DNA from: Nocardioides palaemonis
Lineage (GTDB): Bacteria; Actinomycetota; Actinomycetes; Propionibacteriales; Nocardioidaceae
DNA length: 64,000 bases
Assembly: GCF_018275325.1 (NCBI RefSeq)
Contig: NZ_JAGVQR010000004.1
Location: 496,001-560,000, forward strand
Direction of reading: 5' to 3'
How positions within the stretch are numbered: position 1 is the stretch's first letter; each line of letters begins with the position of its first letter. The notes beneath the pieces were generated by a model that was not told where the DNA came from, did no database searches, and saw nothing but the letters and a program-made list of their open reading frames with translations. Made by a program: the position numbers and the translations under genes. Shown here one piece after another: positions 1 through 8,342 of this stretch.

Positions 1-452
1 TCGGCGAGGTCATGGTCTTCGTGTTCTTCGGGCTGGTCGCGGTGATCGGCACGACCTACGTCCAGACCGAGGCGTGGGAGTGGGCCGCGCTCTACGCCGG
101 CATGGGCATCGGTGCCCTCGCCTGCGCGATCCTGGTCGCCAACAACCTGCGCGACATCCCGACCGACACCGTCGCCGGCAAGCGCACCCTCGCGGTCCGC
201 CTCGGCGACGAGCGCACCCGCTACCTCTACGCCTTCCTGGTCCTGGTGGCCGCAGCGGCGGTCGTGGCGGTCGCCGCTGCGACGACGTGGTGGGCGCTGG
301 TGGGCCTCGGCTTCCTCGTGCGCGCCGCCGCCCCGACTCGTGCGGTCCTGCAGGGCGCGACCGGTCCGGCGCTGATCCCCGTGCTGGGTGGCACCGGGGC
401 CAGCGAGCTGCTGTGGTCGGTGCTCGTGGCGGTGCCCCTCCTGCTGACCTGA
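1..452 (+). CDS. menA: 1,4-dihydroxy-2-naphthoate polyprenyltransferase MenA, C-terminal part
   Basis: Only the C-terminal ~149 residues lie in the window; the 5' part is cut off. MenA is an integral membrane UbiA-family enzyme that prenylates 1,4-dihydroxy-2-naphthoate to give demethylmenaquinone. The second aspartate-rich UbiA motif is visible (NNLRDIPTD, then AGKRTLAVRLG), a spacing typical of MenA rather than of heme-side UbiA proteins. Three hydrophobic stretches follow and the frame ends TGA with an overlapping TAA. The gene reads away from the cytochrome c assembly genes on the opposite strand, in keeping with a respiratory neighbourhood. Confidence 0.9.
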   Translation, partial: GEVMVFVFFGLVAVIGTTYVQTEAWEWAALYAGMGIGALACAILVANNLRDIPTDTVAGKRTLAVRLGDERTRYLYAFLVLVAAAAVVAVAAATTWWALVGLGFLVRAAAPTRAVLQGATGPALIPVLGGTGASELLWSVLVAVPLLLT

Positions 453-483
453 TAACCCGTGGCCGGTCGCCACGGCCGCTGGC

Positions 484-489
484 TAGGTT
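484..489 (+). promoter_or_regulatory. -10 box (TAGGTT) of the Eis-like gene, leaderless type
   Basis: TAGGTT is followed by 7 nt and then the GTG start at 497, with no Shine-Dalgarno sequence. This spacing would start transcription at or next to the start codon, as in leaderless actinobacterial mRNAs. Confidence 0.45.
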
Positions 490-496
490 GGCGACC

Positions 497-1753
497 GTGG
501 ACTACCAGCACGCGACCCTCGACCTCCTCGACGACTCCGAGGAGGCCGTCGCCCGGCGCCGCGGCTGGATCACCGCGGTGCTGCGCGGGTTCCGCGAGGA
601 CAGCCCCGGGGACGACCTGGTCGAGAAGTGGGTGGGCCACTACCGCTCGGACGCGGTCACCGTGCGCGGCGCCTGGCTCCCGGAGGGCGAGTTCGCCGCC
701 GGCCCGATGCCGGTCGCGACCTACGCCAGCCTCGACAAGACCCTCAACGCCGGCCGCGAGCTGGTCCCGCTGCGGATGATCACCGACGTCACCACCAGCG
801 CCAGCCACCGTCGCCGCGGGCTGCTGCGCCGGATGATCGAGGACGACCTCGCCGACGCGGTCGCCCACGACGTACCGATCGCGGCGCTGACCGCGTCGGA
901 GGCCACGATCTACGGCCGCTGGGGCTTCGGCCCGTCGACCTTCAACACGGTCGTCGAGCTCGACACCTCCCCCGGCTTCTCGCTGCGCTCGTTCGTCGAC
1001 CCCGGTCGGGTCGAGCTGCTCGAGCCGGCCGACGCGTGGCCGCACGTCCGGGCCGTCTTCGACACCTTCCACGCCCGCCAGCGCGGGTCGGTGGAGTGGC
1101 CGGTGCAGTACGAGGACATCCACAGCGGCACCTTCGACTTCGACGCCGGTGGCCCGAACCGCAAGATCCGCACCGCCCTCCACCTCGCCGCCGACCGCAG
1201 CGTCGACGGCTTCGCGGTGTTCAAGCACGGTGAGGACTACTCCCTCGTCGTGCAGGAGATGATCGCGTCGACCCCCGAGGCCCAGCTCGGCCTGTGGGAC
1301 TTCCTGGCGCAGATGGACCGGATCAGGAAGGTCACCTTCAACATCGCCCACCCCGACGACCCGCTGCGGTGGGCCCTGGCCGACGTCGACCGGCTGAAGA
1401 CCACCGGTCAGCGGCACTTCCTGTGGCTGCGCCTGCTCGACGTGCCGCGCGCGCTGGCGGCGCGCCCGTGGGCCGCCGACGGCACGGTCGTGCTGGAGGT
1501 CGCGGACGCCCAGGGGTGGGCGGCCGGACGCTTCGAGGTCGCGACCCGCGACGGCGTCGCGACCGTGACCCGCACCGAGGCCGCCGCCGACGTCGCGCTC
1601 GACGCCGAGACGCTCGGGGCGCTCTACCTGGGCGGCGTGGACGTCCGGACCCTGCACCACGCGGAGCGGCTCGACGGCGCCGACGACGCGGTCGCCCGCT
1701 GGGCGGCGATGGCCGACCTCGCCGACCCGCCGTACTGCCTCACCGGCTTCTGA
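497..1753 (+). CDS. Eis-like GNAT family N-acetyltransferase
   Basis: This 418-residue protein matches the size and layout of the Eis family: N-terminal GNAT domain, second GNAT-like domain, and a C-terminal sterol-carrier-like domain. The acetyl-CoA pyrophosphate-binding loop is visible as HRRRGLLRRM (residues 104-113), and ATIYGRWGFG (about 137-146) carries the Tyr expected as general acid. The protein ends in Phe; in Eis the terminal carboxylate acts as the base. Eis enzymes acetylate amines of aminoglycosides or protein lysines, but the substrate cannot be read here. GTG at 497 was chosen because it follows a TANNNT box at leaderless spacing; upstream sequence in this frame overlaps menA. 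The gene is probably monocistronic. Confidence 0.85.
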   Translation: MDYQHATLDLLDDSEEAVARRRGWITAVLRGFREDSPGDDLVEKWVGHYRSDAVTVRGAWLPEGEFAAGPMPVATYASLDKTLNAGRELVPLRMITDVTTSASHRRRGLLRRMIEDDLADAVAHDVPIAALTASEATIYGRWGFGPSTFNTVVELDTSPGFSLRSFVDPGRVELLEPADAWPHVRAVFDTFHARQRGSVEWPVQYEDIHSGTFDFDAGGPNRKIRTALHLAADRSVDGFAVFKHGEDYSLVVQEMIASTPEAQLGLWDFLAQMDRIRKVTFNIAHPDDPLRWALADVDRLKTTGQRHFLWLRLLDVPRALAARPWAADGTVVLEVADAQGWAAGRFEVATRDGVATVTRTEAAADVALDAETLGALYLGGVDVRTLHHAERLDGADDAVARWAAMADLADPPYCLTGF

Positions 1754-1778
1754 GCCGGAGCCGGACGGGCAGGCTCAG
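1750..1778. terminator. Hairpin built from the two convergent stop codons
   Basis: CTGAGCC (1750-1756) pairs perfectly with GGCTCAG (1772-1778) across a 15-nt loop. The stem contains the TGA of the acetyltransferase gene and, on the other strand, the TGA of the DUF4229 gene. It may act as a compact bidirectional terminator; there is no T-run. Confidence 0.4.
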
Positions 1779-2038
1779 TCCTGGTCCTCGCGGGCCTTGC
1801 GCTCCTCGAAGGCCGCGGACGCCTTGGCGGCGCGCGCCTCGACGCGCTCGGCGAACGCCCGACGCTGCCGGTCGAGGATGAAGAACGACCCGATGCCCGA
1901 GACGAGGAATCCCAGCACGACGGCCCAGAACAGGTTGTAGGTCCCGCCGGAGAGCAGCGCCATGATTCCCACGACCACGCCGAAGGAGGCGAGGAACAGC
2001 ACGATCCGCAGGGCGGTGTAGACGGCGAACTCCTTCAC
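1775..2038 (-). CDS. DUF4229 domain-containing membrane protein
   Basis: Small protein of 87 residues with two predicted membrane helices (about residues 8-30 and 36-55), then a basic and acidic cytoplasmic tail rich in Arg, Glu and Ala that looks helical. The pattern (short N-terminus, two helices, FILDRQRRAF, charged tail) matches DUF4229, common in actinobacteria beside menaquinone and cytochrome c genes. Its function is unknown. It is convergent with the acetyltransferase gene and divergent from the small gene at 2075. Confidence 0.7.
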   Translation of the reverse strand: MKEFAVYTALRIVLFLASFGVVVGIMALLSGGTYNLFWAVVLGFLVSGIGSFFILDRQRRAFAERVEARAAKASAAFEERKAREDQD

Positions 2039-2062
2039 GCCCCCAGACTAGGCCGGGCTGGC

Positions 2063-2068
2063 TACATT
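2063..2068 (+). promoter_or_regulatory. -10 box (TACATT) of the small gene at 2075
   Basis: TACATT is followed by GGAGGA and then directly by ATG at 2075. The purine run abuts the start codon, too close to act as a normal ribosome site, so leaderless transcription is the simpler reading. Confidence 0.4.
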
Positions 2069-2074
2069 GGAGGA

Positions 2075-2257
2075 ATGCTGAAGGTCCTGCTGGTGGTGCT
2101 CCTCATCGCCCTGGCGGTGTGGTTCGTGGTGCGCGTCGCGCTCCGCCGTATCGACGGTGGCCCGTCGGCCCCGCCGCCGCGGGTCGTCGGCCCCGACGAC
2201 GACCCCGACTTCCTACGGGGTCTCGACCGGCGCCGACGCGACCCGGAGGACGACTGA
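2075..2257 (+). CDS. Small single-span membrane protein, function unknown
   Basis: Encodes 60 residues: one N-terminal hydrophobic helix (residues 2-22), then a Pro/Asp/Arg-rich cytoplasmic tail. Support comes from the TACATT box just upstream, the clear membrane-helix-plus-tail organisation and its place in the gap between two minus-strand genes. Its last 45 bases overlap the 3' end of ccsB on the other strand, so the two mRNAs would be complementary there. No family was recognised. Confidence 0.5.
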   Translation: MLKVLLVVLLIALAVWFVVRVALRRIDGGPSAPPPRVVGPDDDPDFLRGLDRRRRDPEDD

Positions 2258-3244
2258 GCGCTCGACCTCCGCGCCATTGGCGTAGGAGTGCTGGCTGCTG
2301 GTGCTGAAGAAGTTGATGCCGATGAAGTTGAACCACAGCGTCGCGGCACCGACGAGGGCGAGCAGCGCGGCGTTGCGCCCGCGCCAGCCGGCGGTCGCAC
2401 GCGCGTGCAGGTAGGCGGCGTAGACCACCCACGTGATGAAGGCCCACACCTCCTTGGGGTCCCAGTTCCAGTAGGACGACCACGCCTGATGGGCCCAGAT
2501 CGGGCCGGAGATCAGCACGCCGAAGGTCCACACCGGGAAGCCGAACGCGTGCATCCGGTAGGAGATGCGGTCCAGCGCGGCGAGCTCGGGCAGCCGGGCG
2601 AGGTAGCCGGTCTCCTTGGTGGAGCGGGCCTTGAGCAGGTAGAGCGCGGAGGTGATCGCGCCGAGGGTGAAGGCACCGGTCGCGATCACGGCGGCGACGA
2701 CGTGGATCACCAGCCAGTAGGACTCCAGCGCCTCGGTCAGCGGCGCGACCGGCTCGTAGAGCCACAGCACGTCGGCGAGCAGCACGCAGAGCACGAAGCC
2801 GACGACGACGGGGCCGAGCCACGAGAGCCGCCAGCGGCGGGTGGTGGCGAGGAAGAGGGCGACCACGACGAACGTGCCGCTGAGGGTGAACTCGTACATG
2901 TTGCCCCACGGCACCCGGTTGGGGTCCGCTGCGGCACCGCGTCCGACGAGCGCCACGAGGTGGGCGAGGGCGCCGATGCCGGTGAGCAGGAGCCCGAGGC
3001 GCTCGAACAGGTCCGAGCGCTCGGTCGCGCGCACGACGTCCTGGTCGGAGATGACCCCGTCGTCCGGGTCGGAGCCGCGGCTCTCGCCACCTCCGACGCC
3101 CGCGGCGACCCGCTCGGCCTCGCGCACGGGCACGTCGCGCAGCGTCGCCCACTGGACGGCGTAGGCGAGGAGCGCCAGGAAGTAGACGACTCCGGCCGCG
3201 GCCACGCCCTGGTTGCTGAGGGTCTCCCACTGCAGGTCGGTCAC
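2213..3244 (-). CDS. ccsB: Cytochrome c assembly protein CcsB/CcsA (heme handling)
   Basis: This 343-residue polytopic membrane protein belongs to the CcsA/ResC family of System II cytochrome c biogenesis, which with ResB moves heme across the membrane and attaches it to apocytochromes. The diagnostic tryptophan-rich heme motif is seen as WNWDPKEVWAF (residues 259-269), and candidate heme-ligand histidines lie in the flanking helices (H95, H181, H232). About eight membrane helices can be drawn. It starts with GTG inside the resB stop (GTGA overlap), so the two are translationally coupled. Residues 40-75 form a hydrophilic acidic loop. Confidence 0.92.
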   Translation of the reverse strand: MTDLQWETLSNQGVAAAGVVYFLALLAYAVQWATLRDVPVREAERVAAGVGGGESRGSDPDDGVISDQDVVRATERSDLFERLGLLLTGIGALAHLVALVGRGAAADPNRVPWGNMYEFTLSGTFVVVALFLATTRRWRLSWLGPVVVGFVLCVLLADVLWLYEPVAPLTEALESYWLVIHVVAAVIATGAFTLGAITSALYLLKARSTKETGYLARLPELAALDRISYRMHAFGFPVWTFGVLISGPIWAHQAWSSYWNWDPKEVWAFITWVVYAAYLHARATAGWRGRNAALLALVGAATLWFNFIGINFFSTSSQHSYANGAEVERSVVLRVASAPVETP

Positions 3245-4887
3245 GTTGCCACCTCTCGGTCCTTGTGCTGTTGAAGTGCCGCTACGATCGCGGCGAGCTC
3301 GTCGCGGCCGTTCTCCGGGTCACCGCCGGAGGACCGGTCGAGCCGGGCCACCTCCACCAGTGTGCTCCCGTCCTCCCGACGACGCGCACGCACCCACAGC
3401 CGCCGCGGGCGCACGAACAGCGACCCGAGCAGGCCGAGCAGCGCCAGGACGACGCCGGTCAGCGCCACCATCTTGCCGGGGGTCCGGCTGATCTGGATCT
3501 TGTTCCACCGCTCGAGGCCGTCGAAGGTGACGGACCCGAGGCCGTCCGGCAGCTCGACGGTGTCGCCCGGGCGCAGGTCGAGCCGGAGCGGCTGGCCGTC
3601 GTCCTTCATGACCTGCGTGGTCTTCGCCTTGTCGAGCACGTAGACCGACGACCCGGTGCCGTCGTCGAGGCCGACGTCGCCGGTGTAGACGAACAGCGAC
3701 ACCAGCGGGTCGACGGCGTCGCCGAAGACCGAGGCCGGCGGGATGAGCTTGCCGGTGGCGTCGGTCGCGCCGCCGAAGGTCGGGTAGAAGGAGCCCTCGA
3801 GGCCGATCTGGGTGGGCTTGGCGTCCGGCGCCTTCACCACGCCGAAGGACTCGAAGGTCTTGGCGTTGGTCGGCAGGAACACGGACGGGCCGGACTGGGC
3901 GATGTTGCCGTCGCCGTCGCGGACGGTGATGACGGGGGCGTAGCCGTGGCCGATCAGGAAGACGTCGGTGCCGCCGATGGAGAGCGGGTGGTTCACCTTG
4001 AGGTCGTACTCCTGGGTCGGCGCGTCCGCGTCGGTGCGGTAGTCGAGGTGCGAGACGAACTTGCGCGCCATCCCGGCGCGCCGGCTCTCCGGGTCGGTGA
4101 TCCACTCGACGTCGAAGTCGGTGATCTTGAAGGAGAACGGCTCCATCACCGAGGGGTCGAACAGGCTGCCGGGGGCGAAGTCGTCGTACTGGGTCAGGGT
4201 GTTGGAGAAGCCGTAGTCCTTGCCGACCAGCATGATCACGCCGCCCTTGTAGCCGAGCAGGCTGCCGACGGCGACCCCCACGAGCACCACGATCACGGCG
4301 AGGTGGAAGAGCAGGTTGCCCGCCTCGCGCAGGTGGCCGCGCTCGGCCGCGACCGAATCCGAGCCCTCGACGAGGTCGACGCGGTAGCGGCGCCGGCGGA
4401 TCGCCTTCGCGGCGCGGGCCAGGACGACGTCGGGGTCCTCGTCGGTCTCGTACGACGTCGACTCCGGCAGGCGCATGAGGTTGCGCGGGGCCTTCGGCGG
4501 CCGCGCGCGGAGGGCGCGGGCGTAGACGAACAGGCGCGGGACGATGCAGCCGACCAGCGAGATCATCAGCAGGATGTAGATCGCGGAGAACCACACCGAG
4601 CCGTAGACCGAGAACAGGTCGAGCCGGTCCCAGATCGGCGCGAGCCGCGGGTGGTCGTCGCGCCACTGCGAGACCTTCAGCGAGTCGATGTCCTCCTGCG
4701 GGATCACCGAGCCGGGGATGGCGGCCAGCGCGAGCAGGAGCAGCAGCACCAGCGCGGTACGCATCGAGGTGAGCTGGCGCCACGTCCAGCGGGCGAGCTC
4801 GCGGACGGTGAGCTCCATCGGCAGGGCGGTGGCCTGCCGCGAGTCGGAGGGCCGCTCGTGGGTGGCGGGGCGCTGGAGGTCGGTCAC
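3241..4887 (-). CDS. resB: Cytochrome c biogenesis protein ResB
   Basis: ResB is the large partner of CcsB in System II. The 548-residue product has a cytoplasmic N-terminus, hydrophobic helices near residues 45-65 and 100-120, a third before a long extracytoplasmic region, and a final helix near residue 470 followed by a charged tail, the usual ResB topology. GTG at 4887 is preferred because it overlaps the ccdA stop as GTGA; a longer frame to 4944 would run back into ccdA. Both this junction and the resB-ccsB junction read GTGACCGACCT, so both proteins begin with the same five residues. Part of the hemL-to-ccsB operon. Confidence 0.92.
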   Translation of the reverse strand: MTDLQRPATHERPSDSRQATALPMELTVRELARWTWRQLTSMRTALVLLLLLALAAIPGSVIPQEDIDSLKVSQWRDDHPRLAPIWDRLDLFSVYGSVWFSAIYILLMISLVGCIVPRLFVYARALRARPPKAPRNLMRLPESTSYETDEDPDVVLARAAKAIRRRRYRVDLVEGSDSVAAERGHLREAGNLLFHLAVIVVLVGVAVGSLLGYKGGVIMLVGKDYGFSNTLTQYDDFAPGSLFDPSVMEPFSFKITDFDVEWITDPESRRAGMARKFVSHLDYRTDADAPTQEYDLKVNHPLSIGGTDVFLIGHGYAPVITVRDGDGNIAQSGPSVFLPTNAKTFESFGVVKAPDAKPTQIGLEGSFYPTFGGATDATGKLIPPASVFGDAVDPLVSLFVYTGDVGLDDGTGSSVYVLDKAKTTQVMKDDGQPLRLDLRPGDTVELPDGLGSVTFDGLERWNKIQISRTPGKMVALTGVVLALLGLLGSLFVRPRRLWVRARRREDGSTLVEVARLDRSSGGDPENGRDELAAIVAALQQHKDREVAT

Positions 4888-5627
4888 ACCGGCACCGTGA
4901 ACCCGACGACGTAGGCCTGGAGGGAGTCGGCGATGCGCTGCCACCAGCCGGTGACGAGGAGCAGCCCGATGAGTATCATCATCGCGCCGCCCAGGCGCAT
5001 GAGCAGCAGCTGGTGGCGGCGCAGGACCGCGAAGGCGCGCATCGAGCGGCGGTAGGCGACCGCCGCGGCGATGAACGGCAGGCCCAGCCCGAGCGCGAAC
5101 ACCCCGGCGAGGAGCGCCCCGCGGCCGGCGGTGGCCTCGTTGACCGAGAGCGCGTTGATGACGCCGAGCGTCGGCCCGACGCAGGGCGTCCAGCCGACGC
5201 CGAACAGGAAGCCCAGCAGCGGCGCGGCGGCCAGCCCGACGGCCGGGACCTTGTGGATGCGCCAGTCGCGCTGGAGCACGCCGAAGACGCCGAGGAAGGC
5301 GAGCCCGAGCAGGATCGTGATGACGCCGAGGACCACGTTGAGCTGGTCGCGGTGGGTGAAGAGCGCGCCCGCGGCGCCGGTGAGGCTGCCGATGAGCACG
5401 AAGACCACGGCGAAGCCCAGCACGAACAGGACCGCACCGGTGACCATCCGGCTGCGCCGCGCGCTGTCGAGCTCGGCGGCCGACAGCCCGGTGGCGTAGG
5501 AGAGGTAGCCCGGCAGCAGCGGGATCACGCAGGGACTGAAGAACGAGATCAGGCCCGCCACCAGGGCGACCGGCAGCGCGAGCACGAGCGACCCCGACAG
5601 GGCCGTCTGCTGGAACCAGTCACTCAT
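4884..5627 (-). CDS. ccdA: CcdA-type thiol-disulfide membrane transporter
   Basis: CcdA passes reducing equivalents from cytoplasmic thioredoxin across the membrane to a thioredoxin-like protein that keeps the heme-binding cysteines of apocytochrome c reduced. The 247-residue protein has six predicted helices and the two essential cysteines: Cys33 in FSPCVIPLLPGY and Cys149 in WTPCVGPTLG. It starts 8 bases inside tlpA (ATGAGTGA overlap) and ends in a GTGA overlap with resB. The order tlpA-ccdA-resB-ccsB is the standard actinobacterial System II arrangement, so its partner is presumably the TlpA-like lipoprotein encoded just upstream. Confidence 0.93.
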   Translation of the reverse strand: MSDWFQQTALSGSLVLALPVALVAGLISFFSPCVIPLLPGYLSYATGLSAAELDSARRSRMVTGAVLFVLGFAVVFVLIGSLTGAAGALFTHRDQLNVVLGVITILLGLAFLGVFGVLQRDWRIHKVPAVGLAAAPLLGFLFGVGWTPCVGPTLGVINALSVNEATAGRGALLAGVFALGLGLPFIAAAVAYRRSMRAFAVLRRHQLLLMRLGGAMMILIGLLLVTGWWQRIADSLQAYVVGFTVPV

Positions 5628-6183
5628 CGAGGACCGCCTCGACGAGGTCGAGCAGCGTCGTCGTGGTCGGCACCCGGCCCTGGACCGAGGCCGCGACCCG
5701 CCCGTCGGCGTCGAGGACGACGGTGCTCGGGATCGAGCGGGGCGTCAGCGTCCCGGCGAACGGCAGGATTGCGGACCCGTCCGCGGAGTAGATCGAGGGG
5801 TAGGGCACGTCGAAGCCGCGGACGTAGGAGCGGGCGGCCTCGACCGAGGAGTCGCGGATGTTGATGCCGACGAACGAGACCCGGTCGCCGAGCTCGGCGG
5901 CGGCCTCGTTGAGGTCGGGCTGCTCGACGCGGCACGGCGGGCACTGCGACCACCAGAGGTTGACCACGACCGGCGTGCCGCGCAGGTCGGCCAGGTCGAC
6001 CTCGTTGCCCTCGAGGTCGGTGCCGGTGAGCTCGACCGGCTCGTCGCGGTCGCCGATCGCGACCTCCGTGGGCACGCCCTCGCCCGTGATGTAACCCTTG
6101 TCCCCCGTGCCGGACAGGCTCGAGCAGCCCGCCAGCGCGAGGAGGCAGGCGAGCGCGACCAGGGGTGCCGCGAGACGGCGCAC
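5620..6183 (-). CDS. TlpA/ResA-like thioredoxin-fold lipoprotein
   Basis: Predicted 187-residue lipoprotein: short basic N-terminus, hydrophobic h-region and lipobox LAGC with Cys20 as the lipid anchor. A redoxin/AhpC-TSA fold follows, with the active site WWSQCPPC (Cys81 and Cys84) and the cis-proline loop in SIPSTVVLD. It probably reduces apocytochrome c CXXCH thiols outside the membrane, receiving electrons from CcdA. GTG at 6183 lies 5 bp after the phosphatase stop; the best ribosome site (AGGAGG) is 16 nt away, so a CTG two codons earlier is possible. It overlaps ccdA by 8 bases. Confidence 0.9.
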   Translation of the reverse strand: MRRLAAPLVALACLLALAGCSSLSGTGDKGYITGEGVPTEVAIGDRDEPVELTGTDLEGNEVDLADLRGTPVVVNLWWSQCPPCRVEQPDLNEAAAELGDRVSFVGINIRDSSVEAARSYVRGFDVPYPSIYSADGSAILPFAGTLTPRSIPSTVVLDADGRVAASVQGRVPTTTTLLDLVEAVLDE

Positions 6184-6188
6184 GAGCG

Positions 6189-6866
6189 TCAGGGCCGGCC
6201 CTCCTGTGCGGCGCCGCCGGCGGAGAACGGGGCGGAGCGGTCGCCGACCGGGATCAGGTCGCCGGCCGGCTCGGAGTAGCGCACCTGCACCATCCGCTCG
6301 TCGTCGAAGACGATGCTGGTCAGCGAGCAGAGCGTGCACTGGCGGTTCTTGGGGTGGTGCAGGTAGCTGCGCTTCTCCAGGAAGAGCCGGGTCGTCCAGA
6401 TCGGCAGCTGGTGCGACACGACCACGGCCTCGTGTCCGATCGCGGCGTCGCGCGCGTCGTGGACCGCCGCCAGCATCCGCCCGGCGATCTCGTCGTAGGG
6501 CTCTCCCCACGACGGCTTCATCGGGTTGTACATGTGGCGCAGCAGGCCCGGGTTCTTGAGGAACGTCCGCGCGCCGGCGCCGAAGCTCACGCCCTGGAAC
6601 TTGCTGCCCGACTCGATGACGCGGGGGTCGACGACCGGCTCGAGCCCGAGCACGGCCGCGAGCGGCGCCCCGGTCTCGCGCGCCCGCTCGAGCGGCGAGG
6701 TGCGCATGTGCACGATGTCGCGGTCGCCGATCGAGTCGGCGATGCGCTCGGCCATCCGCCGACCGAGGTCGGAGAGGTGGAAGCCGTCCATCCGGCCGTA
6801 GAGCACGCCCCGCGGGTTGTGCACCTCGCCGTGCCGGAGCAGGTGGACGATCGTCTGGGTCCCCAC
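6189..6866 (-). CDS. Histidine phosphatase family protein
   Basis: This 225-residue protein has the phosphoglycerate-mutase-like fold: LLRHGEVHNP holds the catalytic RHG (R11, H12), and AVVVSHQLPIW supplies the second conserved His. It sits one base after the hemL stop and six bases before tlpA, an arrangement often seen in actinobacteria, yet its substrate and any link to heme or cytochrome c are unknown. The N-terminal half carries the usual SDLGRRMAERIAD helix. It could be a phosphosugar or nucleotide phosphatase; the sequence does not tell. Confidence 0.85.
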   Translation of the reverse strand: MGTQTIVHLLRHGEVHNPRGVLYGRMDGFHLSDLGRRMAERIADSIGDRDIVHMRTSPLERARETGAPLAAVLGLEPVVDPRVIESGSKFQGVSFGAGARTFLKNPGLLRHMYNPMKPSWGEPYDEIAGRMLAAVHDARDAAIGHEAVVVSHQLPIWTTRLFLEKRSYLHHPKNRQCTLCSLTSIVFDDERMVQVRYSEPAGDLIPVGDRSAPFSAGGAAQEGRP

Positions 6867-6867
6867 G

Positions 6868-8196
6868 TCAGCGCCCCCCTGCCGCGGCGGCGGCCGCGGC
6901 GGCGGCCGGGAGGGCGTCGAGGACGGTCGTGACCGCCCGCTCGTCGTGGGCCGCGGAGACGAACCACGCCTCGTACGCCGAGGGTGGGAGGTAGACGCCC
7001 CCGTCGAGCATCGCGTGGAAGAACGCGGCGTACGCGGAGGTGTCCTGGGTGGACGCCTGGGCGAAGTCGTGCACCGGCTCGCCGCGGAAGAACACCGAGA
7101 ACATCGTGCCGGCGGTCTGCACCGTGTGCGGGACGGACGCCGCGGTGAGCGCCTCCGAGGCGGCCTCCTTGATCGTCTGCGCGGTCGCGTCGAGGTGGTC
7201 GTAGACCTCGGGCGTCGCGAGGCGCAGGGTGGTCAGGCCGGCGGTGGTCGCGACCGGGTTCCCGGACAGCGTGCCGGCCTGGTAGACCCGGCCCTCGGGC
7301 GCGAGGTGGGCCATCAGGTCCGCGCGGCCGCCGAACGCCGCGGCGGGGAAGCCGCCGCCCATCACCTTGCCGAAGGTCATCAGGTCGGGCACCCAGCCCT
7401 CGACGGCGCCGTCGAGGCCGTAGCCGCCCTGCGCGGTGGCGCGGAAGCCGGTCATCACCTCGTCGCTGATGAACAGCGCGCCGTGGGCCCGGCAGGTCTC
7501 GGCGAGGAAGGCGTTGAAGCCCGGCGCGGGCGGGACGACCCCCATGTTGCCCGGCGTGGCCTCGGTGATCAGGCAGGCGATGCGCGGGCCGTGCGCCTCG
7601 AACGCGGCGCGCACGGCGTCGCGGTCGTTGTAGGGCAGGACCAGCGTCTCGCCGGCGGAGCTGGCGGGGACGCCGCTCGTGCCGGGCACGGCGAGCGTCG
7701 CGACGCCCGACCCGGCCTCGGCGAGCAGCGGGTCGACGTGGCCGTGGTAGCAGCCGGCGAACTTCACCACGAGGTCGCGACCCGTGGCGCCGCGGGCGAG
7801 GCGGATCGCGGACATGGTCGCCTCGGTGCCGGAGGAGACGAAGCGGACCCGCTCGACCGGGGTGCGGGCGACGATCTCCTCCGCGAGCTCGACCTCCGGC
7901 TCGGTGGGCGTGCCGTACGACGTGCCGCGACCGACCGCGGACACGACCGCGGCCTGCACCTCGGGGTGGGCGTGGCCGAGCAGCATCGGGCCCCACGAGC
8001 AGATCAGGTCGACGTACTGCTGCCCGTCGGCGTCGGTCAGCCAGGCGCCCGAGGCCGAGGTGATGAAGCGCGGCGTGCCGCCGACCGCGGTGAAGGCCCG
8101 GACGGGTGAGTTGACGCCTCCCGGGGTGACGGCCCGCGCGCGCTCGAAGAGGGCTGCACTGGCCGCGGTCGTGGGACGGGTCGTCGCGGAGGTCAC
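6868..8196 (-). CDS. hemL: Glutamate-1-semialdehyde 2,1-aminomutase
   Basis: HemL converts glutamate-1-semialdehyde to 5-aminolevulinate, the step after HemA in the C5 heme pathway. The 442-residue protein is a class III aminotransferase with the PLP lysine K277 in [10 protein letters not shown], the aspartate in ISDEVMTGF and the PLP phosphate contact in [15 protein letters not shown] at 8196 gives the usual length and directly follows a GACAAT box; a longer frame to 8298 adds 34 residues atypical of the family. It heads the operon that continues through tlpA-ccdA-resB-ccsB, coupling heme supply to cytochrome c assembly. Confidence 0.93.
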   Translation of the reverse strand: MTSATTRPTTAASAALFERARAVTPGGVNSPVRAFTAVGGTPRFITSASGAWLTDADGQQYVDLICSWGPMLLGHAHPEVQAAVVSAVGRGTSYGTPTEPEVELAEEIVARTPVERVRFVSSGTEATMSAIRLARGATGRDLVVKFAGCYHGHVDPLLAEAGSGVATLAVPGTSGVPASSAGETLVLPYNDRDAVRAAFEAHGPRIACLITEATPGNMGVVPPAPGFNAFLAETCRAHGALFISDEVMTGFRATAQGGYGLDGAVEGWVPDLMTFGKVMGGGFPAAAFGGRADLMAHLAPEGRVYQAGTLSGNPVATTAGLTTLRLATPEVYDHLDATAQTIKEAASEALTAASVPHTVQTAGTMFSVFFRGEPVHDFAQASTQDTSAYAAFFHAMLDGGVYLPPSAYEAWFVSAAHDERAVTTVLDALPAAAAAAAAAGGR

Positions 8197-8202
8197 CGGC
8201 TC

Positions 8203-8208
8203 ATTGTC
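8203..8208 (-). promoter_or_regulatory. Possible -10 box (GACAAT) of hemL
   Basis: GACAAT on the minus strand lies 6 nt before the GTG start, at leaderless spacing. It is a weaker match than the other boxes because it lacks the leading TA. Confidence 0.3.
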
Positions 8209-8342
8209 GCCCAGCCGGGCAAGGACCACCCATTCGGCACCGGCCCCCGGGTGCCCCGGTGTGGACTGGGCCACACGAGGCACGCGCGTAACCTCCACCT
8301 CACCTCCCCGTTGGTGGTGTAACGGAGCCCGGAGGGGGCATC

